DNA of 64,000 bases from Propionispora sp. 2/2-37 (GTDB lineage: Bacteria > Bacillota > Negativicutes > Propionisporales > Propionisporaceae). Every line of letters begins with the position of its first letter. The stretch's first letter is position 1. The translations under genes and the position numbers were made by a program. Below are positions 54,716 through 63,945 of the stretch, piece by piece. The notes below the pieces were generated by a model. That model was given only the letters and a program-made list of their open reading frames with translations. It had not been told where the DNA came from and did not search any database. Location of the stretch: positions 124,001-188,000 of the forward strand of contig NZ_CYSP01000003.1 of the NCBI RefSeq assembly GCF_001298735.1, read 5' to 3'.

Positions 54716-56428
54716 CTATTTTCTGCAGCCGGCTTCAGACTTCTTATAGACAATCCGGCCGTTAAAAATTGTCATGTCCACTTCCGCTTTGTCAATATCC
54801 GCCGGATTCACAGCAAACAAGTTACGGTCAAAAACAACCAGGTCTGCCAGTTTGCCCGCCTCAAGGGAACCGGTTTCTTGCTCCAGAAACAGCATATAGG
54901 CACCGTTAATGGTGAAACTTCTAATCATCTGCTGCAAAGTAGCCCGTTCTTTTTTATTTAAAAGATAGCGCTCATCATCGCTATCCGTTATATCGGGCAC
55001 ACCATGCAGCGGTCCGTTATCAATATTCCGGGTTACCCCGATGTCCATAGCCAGCAGCGGGTTGGGGGTAAGCGTAGCCGGATAATCCGATGATGATGCT
55101 ACCGTAATGCCCCTTGCAAAAAAGCTGCCTAACGGAAATTCGGTTTCCGCCCGATCACCCAGAAATTGGGAATCGACCTTATCCCACCAGTTAGGTCCCT
55201 TGAAGTGCCAATAAGGCTGCACACTGGCAATGATGTTCAACTTCTTAAACCGCTCGACATCCCCGGCAGCAACCAATTGCAAATGAGTGATGGTATTGCG
55301 CCAATCACTGCCCGGCAACTGTTGCCGCACCCATTCCATAGCATCCAGAACTTTGCGGGTGGAAGCATCCCCGGTAGAGTGAACATGAATGGACAAGCCC
55401 TGTTGATTAGCCATTGCAAAGGCCTGCTTGAGCTTTTGTTCATCCCACAAAAACTGCCCATAGTATCTTTCCCCCTTACCGGCTTTTTCGCTATAAGCCT
55501 TCAACAAATGGCTGGTCCCGCCTTCAACAACACCGTCGGTAAAAAATTTGGCGGTAATAATTTTAAGGTCGGGAGAATCGTACTGCTTTTTTAGCCTTTG
55601 TACTGTTTCGAATTGGCTGGCCGCTTCCTCTTCCTGGCGGATGGTCGCTGCCATCCTGACCCGTAAATGCAGTTTATTTTTTCTCTGCATAGCCGCAAAG
55701 GTTTCCAGCATTGCCTCAAAAGAAAAGCTTCCCATAGCCAAAATGCCGGTAATACCAAAGGCATGCATCTTTTTTTGAAAAAGAAGCATGGCTTCCAAGT
55801 ACTGCGCAATACTATACTCCGGCAGGGCAATCAGCGGCATAGCCCATTCTTTCAAGGTCCCCCACAAATCTCCGGTAACCGGGTCGGTGTCGATTACACC
55901 GCCCTTGGGCACCGGCGTGGCGGCCGTAATGCCGTTCACTTCAAATGCCCGGGAGTTAACCCATAGCGTATGCCCGTCATTAGCCCGCAAAATAATCGGA
56001 ATGTCCCTGCTGATTTCATCTAAATACTCTTTACGCGGTCCCTTGATTAATTCCTCACCGGTAAAAACGCTCCATGACCACCCCCGGCCATACACCATGG
56101 CAGTTTCCGGGTTCCGTGCAATAAATTCTTTCACAGCGGCGAGATAACCCTTCAGAGTATCAACATGGTACAGTCGAACTTCATACAACTCCAGCAAAGA
56201 CAAACCCGGCGGATGAATGTGGGAATCAATCAGACCCGGTGTCACCGTTTTTCCTTTTATATCAATAACCCGGGTTGTCATTCCTATATATCTTTGCACA
56301 CTTTCATTGCTACCGACATGGAGTATGCGATTGCCGCGGACAGCAACTGCTTCGCATAGCGTGTCTTTTGCGTCCGCCGTGTAAACCACTCCATCCTGCA
56401 AAACAATATCGGCCACTATTCCGGACAT
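54716..56428 (-). CDS. YtcJ-type amidohydrolase
   Basis: About 570 residues from the ATG at 56428 (MSGIVADIVLQDGVVY), with GGGGGTGG upstream. Amidohydrolase family 3 marks: VTPGLIDSHIHPPG (metal-binding His pair), ITAKFFTDGVVEGG, GLSIHVHSTGDASTRKVLDA and NTITHLQLVAAGD, then SDYPATL for the last metal ligand. No signal peptide. Members hydrolyse amides or carbamates (exoenzyme-like); the substrate is unknown. It starts 22 bp after topB and may be co-transcribed with it. Confidence 0.9.
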   Translation of the reverse strand: MSGIVADIVLQDGVVYTADAKDTLCEAVAVRGNRILHVGSNESVQRYIGMTTRVIDIKGKTVTPGLIDSHIHPPGLSLLELYEVRLYHVDTLKGYLAAVKEFIARNPETAMVYGRGWSWSVFTGEELIKGPRKEYLDEISRDIPIILRANDGHTLWVNSRAFEVNGITAATPVPKGGVIDTDPVTGDLWGTLKEWAMPLIALPEYSIAQYLEAMLLFQKKMHAFGITGILAMGSFSFEAMLETFAAMQRKNKLHLRVRMAATIRQEEEAASQFETVQRLKKQYDSPDLKIITAKFFTDGVVEGGTSHLLKAYSEKAGKGERYYGQFLWDEQKLKQAFAMANQQGLSIHVHSTGDASTRKVLDAMEWVRQQLPGSDWRNTITHLQLVAAGDVERFKKLNIIASVQPYWHFKGPNWWDKVDSQFLGDRAETEFPLGSFFARGITVASSSDYPATLTPNPLLAMDIGVTRNIDNGPLHGVPDITDSDDERYLLNKKERATLQQMIRSFTINGAYMLFLEQETGSLEAGKLADLVVFDRNLFAVNPADIDKAEVDMTIFNGRIVYKKSEAGCRK

Positions 56429-56450
56429 AAGCATCCACCCCCTGCCAGCA

Positions 56451-58634
56451 TTATAATCTGAGTTTTGCCAGGGCATCGGCAAGGGCCGTATTTATCGGCT
56501 CTTCCCTGCCTGCTTTCTGTTGTTTTAAATAAGCCGCCACATCTCTTTTGGAAGCTCTGTCCTGTTCTTTCTGCTTACGCTCATGAAAAGAGGAAAGCTT
56601 CTCCCGATAGCCGCAGCCGCAGACAAAAAGCCGTGCTTCTCCCTCGCCACGCAATTCCAGTTTCTTATGGCAATTCGGACAGCGGGCATTGGTCGTGCGT
56701 GAAACACCTTTGCGATAGCCGCATTCCCGGTCCTGACAGACCAGCATTTTCCCCTTCTTGCCGTTTACTTCCAGCAAATATTTGCCACACTCCGGACATC
56801 TGGTTCTTGTCATATTGTCATGTTTGAAACTCTCCTGGCTGTTTTTGATTTTTGCCACAATCTCTCTGGCATATTGCTTCATTTCACTGACAAACAGGTG
56901 TTTTTTCAAAACTCCCTTAGCAATGGCGCCCAGTTTTTGCTCCCATTTGGCCGTCAGGGCCGGTGACCGCAAGTCTTCCGGAACCAATGCCAACAATTGC
57001 CTGCCCTTTGATGTAATGTAAATATCTTTACCTTTCTTCTCCAGTAAAAAACTGTTAAACAGTTTTTCAATAATATCCGCCCGGGTGGCGACCGTACCCA
57101 AACCTCCGGTTTCGCCAATCGTCTGCTTTAATTCTTTACTTTCCCGGCTCATATATTTTATCGGATTTTCCATGGCCGAAAGCAATGTGGCTTCATTAAA
57201 CGGAGCCGGAGGCTTTGTCTCTCCCCGGGTTTGTTCAATAGCTGCTATACGCAGGGTCTCACCCATATTCAGATTTGGCAAAATCTGATCCCGTTCTTCT
57301 GTGGCATCCTCCTCATCCATTTGACCGCCATACACATCCTTCCAGCCAGTGGCAATGATTCTCTTACCCCTGGCCGAAAACAACTCTTTGCCAATCTTTG
57401 CCTTGATCGTTGTCTGTTCATATTCAAAAGGGGGATACAGAACGGCCAGAAACCGTTTAACGACCAAATCATAGACTTTTCGCTCCTGATCACTTAATGC
57501 CGATAAATCCACAAACTGTTCGGTAGGGATAATGGCATGATGATCGGAAACCTTGCTGTCGTCTACAAAATGTTTGTTCGATTTTATGGACTGCTTGCTA
57601 ATCCTAAACGCCGCCTTGGCATAAGGACCTGCACCGCAGGCTTCCAGGCGGTCCTTCAGGGTGTCCACAATATCGTGCGAAAGATAACGGGAATCGGTTC
57701 GCGGATAAGTCAACAATTTGTGCGTTTCGTACAATCTTTGCATAATGGACAAGGTTTCTTTGGCTGAATAGCCAAAAGCTCTGTTGGCGTCCCGCTGCAG
57801 CTCGGTCAAATCATACAGTTGCGGTGAAAAGCTTTTTTTGAAGGATTTCGTTACATCAGTAATCGCTGCATCCTTGTTCGCCAAAGCTGCCAGGACATGA
57901 TCACAGTATGCTTTATCAAACGTCATGCTGTCATGAGTTTGACTATTCTGCCAGACCAGTTTGAAATTACCGGTCTTAGCCGTAATCCCGTAAAAAGGTT
58001 TTGCCCTGAAATCTTGAATTTCAGCCTCCCGCTGGGCAATGATAGCCAGGGTTGGCGTTTGTACCCTGCCGCAGGAAAGCTGGGCATTGTATTTGCAGGT
58101 CAGCGCACGGGTAGCGTTTATACCGACAATCCAGTCCGCCTCCGCTCTGGCAACCGCTGATGCATAAAGATATTCATAGTCTTTTCCCGACCTTAGCTTG
58201 GAGAAGCCTTCCTTGATTGCCTTATCGGTAACCGATGATATCCAGAGCCGTTTTAACGGCTTATATACATGGGCCTTTTCCAGAATCCACCGTGCCACCA
58301 GCTCTCCCTCACGCCCGGCATCGGTGGCAATAACGATCTCGGTAACATCCTTCCGCTGCAACTGTTCTTTTACAATATGAAATTGACGGCCGGTTTGCTT
58401 AATCACGACAAGTTTGCTTTGCTCCGGCAGCATGGGCAGGTCTTCCAGCCTCCAGGCCTTGTATTTTTCATCGTACCCTTCCGGATCAGCCAATGTCACC
58501 AAATGTCCTAAAGCCCAGGTGACAACATACCTGTCACCTTCAAAAAAGCCGTTACCCTGTTTATTGCAATTAAGCACTCGGGCCATATCCCGCCCCACCG
58601 AAGGTTTTTCCGCTAATACCAGTGTCTTTGCCAT
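56451..58634 (-). CDS. topB: DNA topoisomerase III
   Basis: 727 residues. Toprim domain at the N-terminus (LVLAEKPSVGRDMARVLNCN and IVIATDAGREGELVARWILE), the active-site Tyr in LLTYPRTDSRYLSHDI, and a Cys-rich C-terminus with zinc-ribbon-like pairs CPECG, CQDREC, CPNC and CGCG. It unlinks single strands, for example at the end of replication or in plasmid and mobile-element handling. In Firmicutes TopB can be core or element-borne; nothing here suggests a mobile element. Confidence 0.96.
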   Translation of the reverse strand: MAKTLVLAEKPSVGRDMARVLNCNKQGNGFFEGDRYVVTWALGHLVTLADPEGYDEKYKAWRLEDLPMLPEQSKLVVIKQTGRQFHIVKEQLQRKDVTEIVIATDAGREGELVARWILEKAHVYKPLKRLWISSVTDKAIKEGFSKLRSGKDYEYLYASAVARAEADWIVGINATRALTCKYNAQLSCGRVQTPTLAIIAQREAEIQDFRAKPFYGITAKTGNFKLVWQNSQTHDSMTFDKAYCDHVLAALANKDAAITDVTKSFKKSFSPQLYDLTELQRDANRAFGYSAKETLSIMQRLYETHKLLTYPRTDSRYLSHDIVDTLKDRLEACGAGPYAKAAFRISKQSIKSNKHFVDDSKVSDHHAIIPTEQFVDLSALSDQERKVYDLVVKRFLAVLYPPFEYEQTTIKAKIGKELFSARGKRIIATGWKDVYGGQMDEEDATEERDQILPNLNMGETLRIAAIEQTRGETKPPAPFNEATLLSAMENPIKYMSRESKELKQTIGETGGLGTVATRADIIEKLFNSFLLEKKGKDIYITSKGRQLLALVPEDLRSPALTAKWEQKLGAIAKGVLKKHLFVSEMKQYAREIVAKIKNSQESFKHDNMTRTRCPECGKYLLEVNGKKGKMLVCQDRECGYRKGVSRTTNARCPNCHKKLELRGEGEARLFVCGCGYREKLSSFHERKQKEQDRASKRDVAAYLKQQKAGREEPINTALADALAKLRL

Positions 58635-58668
58635 AACGATAATCCTTTCTCCGTTTCGGTAATCTAAA

Positions 58669-58712
58669 AAGCCTTACAGAAGACAACCGGCTGTCTGCAA
58701 GGCTTTTTTAGA
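58669..58712 (-). terminator. Terminator after the ABC-F gene
   Basis: AAAAAGCCTT...AGACA / TGTCT...AAGGCTTTTTT stem with small bulges, right after the minus-strand gene that ends at 58728. Confidence 0.85.
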
Positions 58713-58727
58713 TTAGTGTATGCACAT

Positions 58728-60347
58728 TTACTTGCTATATAATTCAGCCAGCTGTTTTTTTACATCCCCATTGTCCAGATATTCTTCATAGGTCATACGC
58801 CTGTCCATAATCCCGTTGGGTGTGATTTCAATAATGCGATTGGCAATGGTTTGAATGAACTGATGGTCATGGGAAACAAACAAAAGTGTCCCGTCAAAAC
58901 TAATTAATCCATTATTCAGTGAGGTAATGGATTCTAAGTCCAAATGGTTGGTCGGTTCGTCCAATAACAGCACATTGGCGCCGCTCAGCATCATTTTTGC
59001 CAGCATACAGCGGACCCTTTCACCGCCGGAAAGTACGTTGGCGGCTTTCAGGCTTTCTTCCCCTGAAAACAGCATCCGGCCTAAAAAGCCGCGAATAAAC
59101 GATTCTTCCTGGTCGTGGGAAAATTGCCGCAGCCAGTCCACCAGCGATAACTCCACTCCGTCAAAATAACTGGAATTATCCTTGGGGAAATAGGCCTGTG
59201 AGGTGGTTACACCCCATTTAAATTCGCCGGCATCAGCTTCAAGCTCACCCATGAGTATCTTAAATAATACCGTTTTCGCCAACCCGTCCTGACCGACAAA
59301 AGCAATCTTATCTCCTTTGTTGACCATAAAACTGACATCACGTAAAACCATCTCACCGTCAATCGTTGTACTGATGCCTTCGATATTGAGCAGTTGGGAA
59401 CCGGCTTCCCGCTCAGGCTTAAAAGCGATATAGGGATATTTACGCGAAGAAGGTTTAATATCTTCCAGCGTAAGTTTTTCCAATTGTTTTTTACGGGAAG
59501 TTGCCTGCCTTGACTTTGACGCATTGGCGCTGAACCGCTGGATAAAATTCTGCAGTTCCCTGGCTTTTTCTTCCTTCTTCTTATTTGCGTCTTTGGCCAG
59601 TTGCAGGGCCAGTTGGCTGGATTCCAGCCAGAAATCATAATTTCCTACATATAGCTGAATATTTTCAAAATCGATATCCGCAATGTGCGTGCAAACCTTA
59701 TTCAGGAAATGGCGGTCATGGGACACCACGATAACGGTGTTCGGAAAATCATACAAAAACTCTTCCAGCCAGGTGACGGACTGAATGTCCAAATGGTTAG
59801 TCGGTTCGTCCAGCAGCAAAATATCCGGATTGCCAAACAAAGCCTGTGCCAGCAGCACACGGACCTTTTCCTTGCCGCTTAAATCTCCCATTTTCTGCTC
59901 ATGCAGTTCTTCCGGGATCCCCAGCCCATTTAGCAGACGTGCTGCTTCCGGCTCGGCGTCCCAGCCATTCAGCTCCGAAAATTCACATTCTAATTCGGAG
60001 AGCTTTAAGCCATCTTCATCGGTAAAATCACCCTTGGCATAAAGAGCGTCCTTCTCTTCCATGATTTGATGCAAGCGGGAATGCCCCATAATTACTGTTT
60101 TTAATACGGCGAACTCATCAAACTCATAATGGTTCTGCTTCAATACTGCCAGGCGCTCGCCAGGGGTAATGGATACTTCACCATGGGTAGGTTCTATTTC
60201 ACCGGACAGTACTTTAAGAAAAGTGGATTTTCCCGTACCGTTGGCACCAATCAAACCATAGCAGTTGCCCGGCGTAAATTTGATATTGACATCTTTAAAC
60301 AGTATCCGTTTGCCGAATTGCAAAGTTAATCGATTTGTACTTATCAT
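58728..60347 (-). CDS. ABC-F family ATPase (YbiT/YkpA-like)
   Basis: About 539 residues; MISTNRLTLQFGKRI at 60347. Two ABC domains joined by the charged ABC-F linker (KKKEEKARELQNFIQRFSAN and KSRQATSRKKQLEKLTLED). First Walker A GANGTGKST, signature LSGKEKVRVLLAQ, Walker B ILLLDEPTNHLD. Second Walker A region GQDGLAKT departs from GxxGxGK[ST], while the second signature LSGGERVRCML and DEPTNHLD are normal. ABC-F proteins act on the ribosome (E-site) and not in transport, since no membrane domain is present. Role in translation or antibiotic resistance cannot be separated. Confidence 0.9.
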   Translation of the reverse strand: MISTNRLTLQFGKRILFKDVNIKFTPGNCYGLIGANGTGKSTFLKVLSGEIEPTHGEVSITPGERLAVLKQNHYEFDEFAVLKTVIMGHSRLHQIMEEKDALYAKGDFTDEDGLKLSELECEFSELNGWDAEPEAARLLNGLGIPEELHEQKMGDLSGKEKVRVLLAQALFGNPDILLLDEPTNHLDIQSVTWLEEFLYDFPNTVIVVSHDRHFLNKVCTHIADIDFENIQLYVGNYDFWLESSQLALQLAKDANKKKEEKARELQNFIQRFSANASKSRQATSRKKQLEKLTLEDIKPSSRKYPYIAFKPEREAGSQLLNIEGISTTIDGEMVLRDVSFMVNKGDKIAFVGQDGLAKTVLFKILMGELEADAGEFKWGVTTSQAYFPKDNSSYFDGVELSLVDWLRQFSHDQEESFIRGFLGRMLFSGEESLKAANVLSGGERVRCMLAKMMLSGANVLLLDEPTNHLDLESITSLNNGLISFDGTLLFVSHDHQFIQTIANRIIEITPNGIMDRRMTYEEYLDNGDVKKQLAELYSK

Positions 60348-60474
60348 GACTAAACCCATCTTTCAATAATTTACTTGTAGATATATGATTTTACCACGTC
60401 TTGCTGTATTCGTCCAGTAAAGCCTGGCCCGCTCCGTTGCCAACACGCTCCCGGAAATTCCCGCTCATCCAATA

Positions 60475-60507
60475 AAAAGCCTGAACTCTCCGGGAGTTCA
60501 GGCTTTT
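60475..60507 (-). terminator. Terminator after the 66-residue gene
   Basis: AAAAGCCTGAACTC / GAGTTCAGGCTTTT arms (14 bp) with a 5-nt loop; T-runs on both strands. Confidence 0.85.
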
Positions 60508-60578
60508 CTACCTGGCTGAAAACACGTTATGCTTAAATGGACTCTGACGAAACCGCACTTTTCACACGCTGCCGCCAG

Positions 60579-60779
60579 TTACTTGCTATATGTTTGCAAA
60601 TAATTCAAGCCAAGCCGTTCATATTTTTTTAAATGCCGAATTACTTTGACTTCCTGGGCACGGTCTAATCCCTCGATAGTATCGCTGCCAACCGCATCTT
60701 TAATCATATTCCTGATTTCAAATTTGCGATAGCCCAAAAAAGTCAAACGACTCAACAGATGTTTAATATATTGTTCCAT
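60579..60779 (-). CDS. Small conserved-looking protein, unknown
   Basis: 66 residues from MEQYIKHLLSRLTFLGYRKF at 60779 with GGAGGAAGTATGG in front; the longer frame from 60872 lacks this. It is mostly helical and charged: EIRNMIKDAVGSDTIEGLDR then VKVIRHLKKYERLGLNYLQT. I do not recognise a family. It has its own promoter with GATAAT-type repeats about 160 bp upstream and its own terminator, so it is a real expressed unit. Confidence 0.7.
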   Translation of the reverse strand: MEQYIKHLLSRLTFLGYRKFEIRNMIKDAVGSDTIEGLDRAQEVKVIRHLKKYERLGLNYLQTYSK

Positions 60780-60935
60780 CCATACTTCCTCCACAATCAA
60801 AAATTGGTAATGATAACGCAAAAATGCGTTACAGCCGCAATTACCCTCGACTACTACCAATACTACAAACATTATCGAAAGAGATTAACTGGGACACAAA
60901 TACTCTTAATAATGTTGTTTCCAGTTAATATGGCA

Positions 60936-60977
60936 TATAATCATTATCAATTTATCATAGTTATCCATTATCGTCAA
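60936..60977 (-). promoter_or_regulatory. Promoter with GATAAT-type repeats (candidate Fur array)
   Basis: Minus-strand TTGACG (60977-60972), 17-bp spacer, TAAATT. The same stretch reads GATAAT, GATAAC, GATAAA, then GATAATGATTAT, hexamers like those of Fur sites. Compare the Fur box at 18840. Confidence 0.5.
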
Positions 60978-61039
60978 GAGAAATATATACCAATATAAAC
61001 CATTGCCTTTATGGCTAAACTTTCCCGCATTGTTATTGA

Positions 61040-61069
61040 TTGACATTATTTTCCTGACAGTGATATAAT
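61040..61069 (+). promoter_or_regulatory. Sigma-A promoter of the GGDEF/HD-GYP gene
   Basis: TTGACA, 18-bp spacer, TATAAT on the plus strand, leaving a leader of about 115 nt. No cyclic-di-GMP riboswitch is recognised in this leader. Confidence 0.75.
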
Positions 61070-61189
61070 TTCTGTTAAGAATTGTTTCCGTACCGACAGC
61101 GCTATACCTTATTCACTGCAGATACTGTAGACCTATGTGACCGGTTGTTATGGCTTATCATAATGGGTCAAGCCTGAGGGGGGCATGAC

Positions 61190-63700
61190 ATGGCTAAAAG
61201 AAATATTCCGGCTGCAACTCCGCCGGATGGATTAACCATGGAAAGTTACAGTAATATAGTTGAGCAGGCGCCAGACATTATCTTGGTTGTAGCCCTTGAC
61301 GGCAGTATCATGTATGCCAACCGCGCTGCGGTGACCGCTTATCAGTATTCAAAAGAGAACCTTTACCGTCTCCGGCTGCATAACCTTAGCCCGGCAACCG
61401 AAGAAGACCTGACCAATGCCCGCCTGGAATTCGCCATAGCACAGGGCATTCTTTACCGTACCAGACATTACCGTCGCAATGGTCAATCCTTTCCTGTCGA
61501 GGTCAGTGCCAGCCTGTTTCATTTTTCCAGCCGTTCCGCACTGATTACGGTCATTCGGGACATTACTGAAACTATGCTCATAGAAGAAAACGCCCATAAG
61601 CTGGAAACCAGTTATCATGTACTGCATACCGAACTTATGGCTGCTCACGAGGAATTGGCGGCCACACATGAAGAACTCCTGGCTTCAGAGGAAGAGCTGC
61701 GGCAGCAATTTGATGAATTACTAAGCCGCGATGAAGCCATCCGTTACCAAAACGATCTGCTCCATTCCCTGCACGAAACTTCCATTGGCCTGATGCAGCA
61801 TTTGGGGCAGGAGGATATACTGGAAAAAATCCTTCATTATGCCACGGAACTTACGGAAACTGTAAACGGATTTATTTTCCGTCTGGAGCAGCAAAATAAT
61901 AAACAGATGTTTCTGCAAAGCCATGGTCTGGGTATTCATAAAGCCACTGTCGGAATGAGAATTTCCTGTAATGAAGGAATATCCGGCATGGTTTTTCAAA
62001 CCGGCGAGTACGTTCTTGTGAATGACTATCCGACCTGGTATCAGCATACCAGTCCACCGGCCCCCATCCTGGAGCTTTGCACCGCCGGCCGGACGTCCCT
62101 TGCTTCCATCTCGTCCATGCTGCAAGTTCCCCTAAAGAGAAACGGTGCTATTATCGGCACGATCGGTCTTTCCTATACGGAAAGCAATAAAACATTTAAC
62201 CGGGAAAAAATTGAAGCCATTTCTCAATTTGCCGACCTGGCTTCCATCGCTCTGGATAATGCCATATTAATCGCTTCTTACCAGCAGGAATTATCCATAC
62301 GCCGCCAAACTGAAAACAAACTGCGCAAAGCCCAGGCTAACAATCAGGCCTTGCTGAATTCCATTCCGGATCCCTTGTTTATCGTTGACCGCAGCGGAAA
62401 GTTTTTAGACTATAAACCAGGCAGAGAAATCTTTATGATTGATTTTGAACAATTGCTGAAAAAAAACATCCGGGATATTTTGCCAAATACGATCGCAGCA
62501 AAAGCCATGCAATGCCTTGACCAGGCTTTTGCTACCGGAACCATACAGCTACTTGAATATCAGCTCCCCGTTAACCGTAAAATTTCACATTACGAAGCCA
62601 GAATCATCGCCAGCGACGCAAATGAAGCCCTAATTATCGTGCGCAATATAACCGACCGCAAACGGCTGGTGCAGCAACTAAAAAAAATGAGTCTGCATGA
62701 TAGTTTGACCGGTGTCTATAACCGGGCTTTTTTTGAAAAACAGATGAACAAACTGCCGGCCATGGGTTATGCCTCTATTGGCCTTCTGGTCTGTGACGTG
62801 GATGGACTTAAAGTCATCAATGATACCCTGGGGCACAGTACCGGCGATAACGTATTAAAACGGGTTGCCCGGATTCTGCGTCAGTCTTTCCGTCACAACG
62901 GCATCATTGCCCGCATCGGCGGTGATGAGTTTGTCGTCCTGCTTGCCAATCATGCCATTGCCGATTTTGAAGCCGCCTGTCATAAAATTCAGGAACTCAT
63001 CGCCCGCTATAATAAAAATAATCCGACCCTGCCAATCAGCCTTTCTCTTGGCTATGCCGTCAGCCAGACCGCTCCGGATATGAATGCGCTGTTTAAGGAA
63101 GCAGACAACAATATGTACCGCGAAAAGCTGCATCGTCAGAAAAGTGCTAAAAATGCAATTGTCCAGGCCTTAATCAAAGCTCTGGAAGCCCGGGATTATC
63201 TAACCGAAGGACACGGCGAGCGTCTGCAGGGCCTGGTAGAAGCTTTTGCCAAAAAGCTGAATCTGCCTGATACGGTAGTTGCCGACTTTAAACTGCTGGC
63301 CCATTTTCACGATATTGGTAAGGTCGGCATACCTGACAGCATACTATTTAAACCCGGCTCATTATCCGATGAAGAATGGGCCGTTATGCGTCAGCACTGT
63401 GAAATCGGCTACCGCATTGCCAATTCGGCACCCGATCTGGCCCCCATTGCCGATTGGATATTGACGCATCATGAGTGGTGGAACGGCCAGGGATATCCGC
63501 AGGGAATGACCGGGGAAAATATTCCTCTGGCCTGCCGGATACTGGCACTGGCCGACACTTACGACGCCATGACGAATGACCGGCCATACCGTAAAGCCCT
63601 CTCGCATCAGGAGGCCGTTACCGAAATAAAAAAATATGCCGGAATTCAATTTGATCCGGTGCTGGCTGATCGTTTTATCCATTTGGTCAATTCCGTTTAA
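61190..63700 (+). CDS. PAS-GAF-PAS-GGDEF-HD-GYP cyclic-di-GMP protein
   Basis: 836 residues; ATG after GAGGGGGGCATGAC. Domains: PAS (about 20-130), coiled coil rich in HEELAATHEELLASEEELRQ (about 140-180), GAF (about 195-365), second PAS (about 380-495), GGDEF (about 510-655, motif GGDEF at 577-581) and HD-GYP (about 670-830, HFHDIGKVGIPDS with HD at 707-708, HHEWWNGQGYPQG with GYP at 768-770). Both the cyclase and the hydrolase motifs are intact. The site that carries the RxxD feedback motif reads RHNG. No membrane segments, so it is a cytosolic sensor that could make or break cyclic-di-GMP depending on PAS/GAF signals. Confidence 0.93.
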   Translation: MAKRNIPAATPPDGLTMESYSNIVEQAPDIILVVALDGSIMYANRAAVTAYQYSKENLYRLRLHNLSPATEEDLTNARLEFAIAQGILYRTRHYRRNGQSFPVEVSASLFHFSSRSALITVIRDITETMLIEENAHKLETSYHVLHTELMAAHEELAATHEELLASEEELRQQFDELLSRDEAIRYQNDLLHSLHETSIGLMQHLGQEDILEKILHYATELTETVNGFIFRLEQQNNKQMFLQSHGLGIHKATVGMRISCNEGISGMVFQTGEYVLVNDYPTWYQHTSPPAPILELCTAGRTSLASISSMLQVPLKRNGAIIGTIGLSYTESNKTFNREKIEAISQFADLASIALDNAILIASYQQELSIRRQTENKLRKAQANNQALLNSIPDPLFIVDRSGKFLDYKPGREIFMIDFEQLLKKNIRDILPNTIAAKAMQCLDQAFATGTIQLLEYQLPVNRKISHYEARIIASDANEALIIVRNITDRKRLVQQLKKMSLHDSLTGVYNRAFFEKQMNKLPAMGYASIGLLVCDVDGLKVINDTLGHSTGDNVLKRVARILRQSFRHNGIIARIGGDEFVVLLANHAIADFEAACHKIQELIARYNKNNPTLPISLSLGYAVSQTAPDMNALFKEADNNMYREKLHRQKSAKNAIVQALIKALEARDYLTEGHGERLQGLVEAFAKKLNLPDTVVADFKLLAHFHDIGKVGIPDSILFKPGSLSDEEWAVMRQHCEIGYRIANSAPDLAPIADWILTHHEWWNGQGYPQGMTGENIPLACRILALADTYDAMTNDRPYRKALSHQEAVTEIKKYAGIQFDPVLADRFIHLVNSV

Positions 63701-63945
63701 CTGTGATAGCTCCCCTGCGTTTTTCCCCCTAACAGCGAAGTATGGATAATAATCGGATCCATTGCCTGAAAGCGGGTATCCTCCAGCTTTTTCAGCTCAT
63801 CGCGCAGTTTATCCAATTGTTCATGCAAAAGATTTTTCGTATAGTTGTAATCATCAAGTTTTGCCACGGCACTGCTGACTTCTGAAATTCTTTCTTCAAA
63901 TTCTTTATGCAGTCGCACAATTTCCGAACCGCTTTTTACACTCAT
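63697..63945 (-). CDS. Small coiled-coil protein, unknown
   Basis: About 82 residues; ATG at 63945 (MSVKSGSEIVRLHKEF) with AAGGAGCATGGAT before it. The middle is a heptad-type coiled coil (FEERISEVSSAVAKLDDYNY, LLHEQLDKLRDELKKLED). The tail (FQAMDPIIIHTSLLGGK) is not repetitive. Its stop overlaps the stop of the GGDEF/HD-GYP gene by 4 bp in convergent orientation. No family recognised. Confidence 0.65.
   Translation of the reverse strand: MSVKSGSEIVRLHKEFEERISEVSSAVAKLDDYNYTKNLLHEQLDKLRDELKKLEDTRFQAMDPIIIHTSLLGGKTQGSYHS

Larger units (their letters stand above)
60780..61189. other. 410-bp divergent region with two promoters
   Basis: Between the small gene (leftward) and the GGDEF/HD-GYP gene (rightward). 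It holds the leftward promoter with GATAAT repeats, a small TAACGCA/TGCGTTA hairpin near 60814-60831 and the rightward promoter at 61040. No further coding seen. Confidence 0.6.

Noticed and set aside
56451..58634. topB as a sign of an integrative element
   Set aside because: TopB occurs on conjugative elements, but no relaxase, type IV secretion, integrase or att-like repeat is near; neighbours are ordinary genes.
61070..61189. Cyclic-di-GMP riboswitch before the GGDEF/HD-GYP gene
   Set aside because: No match to the GEMM core sequences in the leader.
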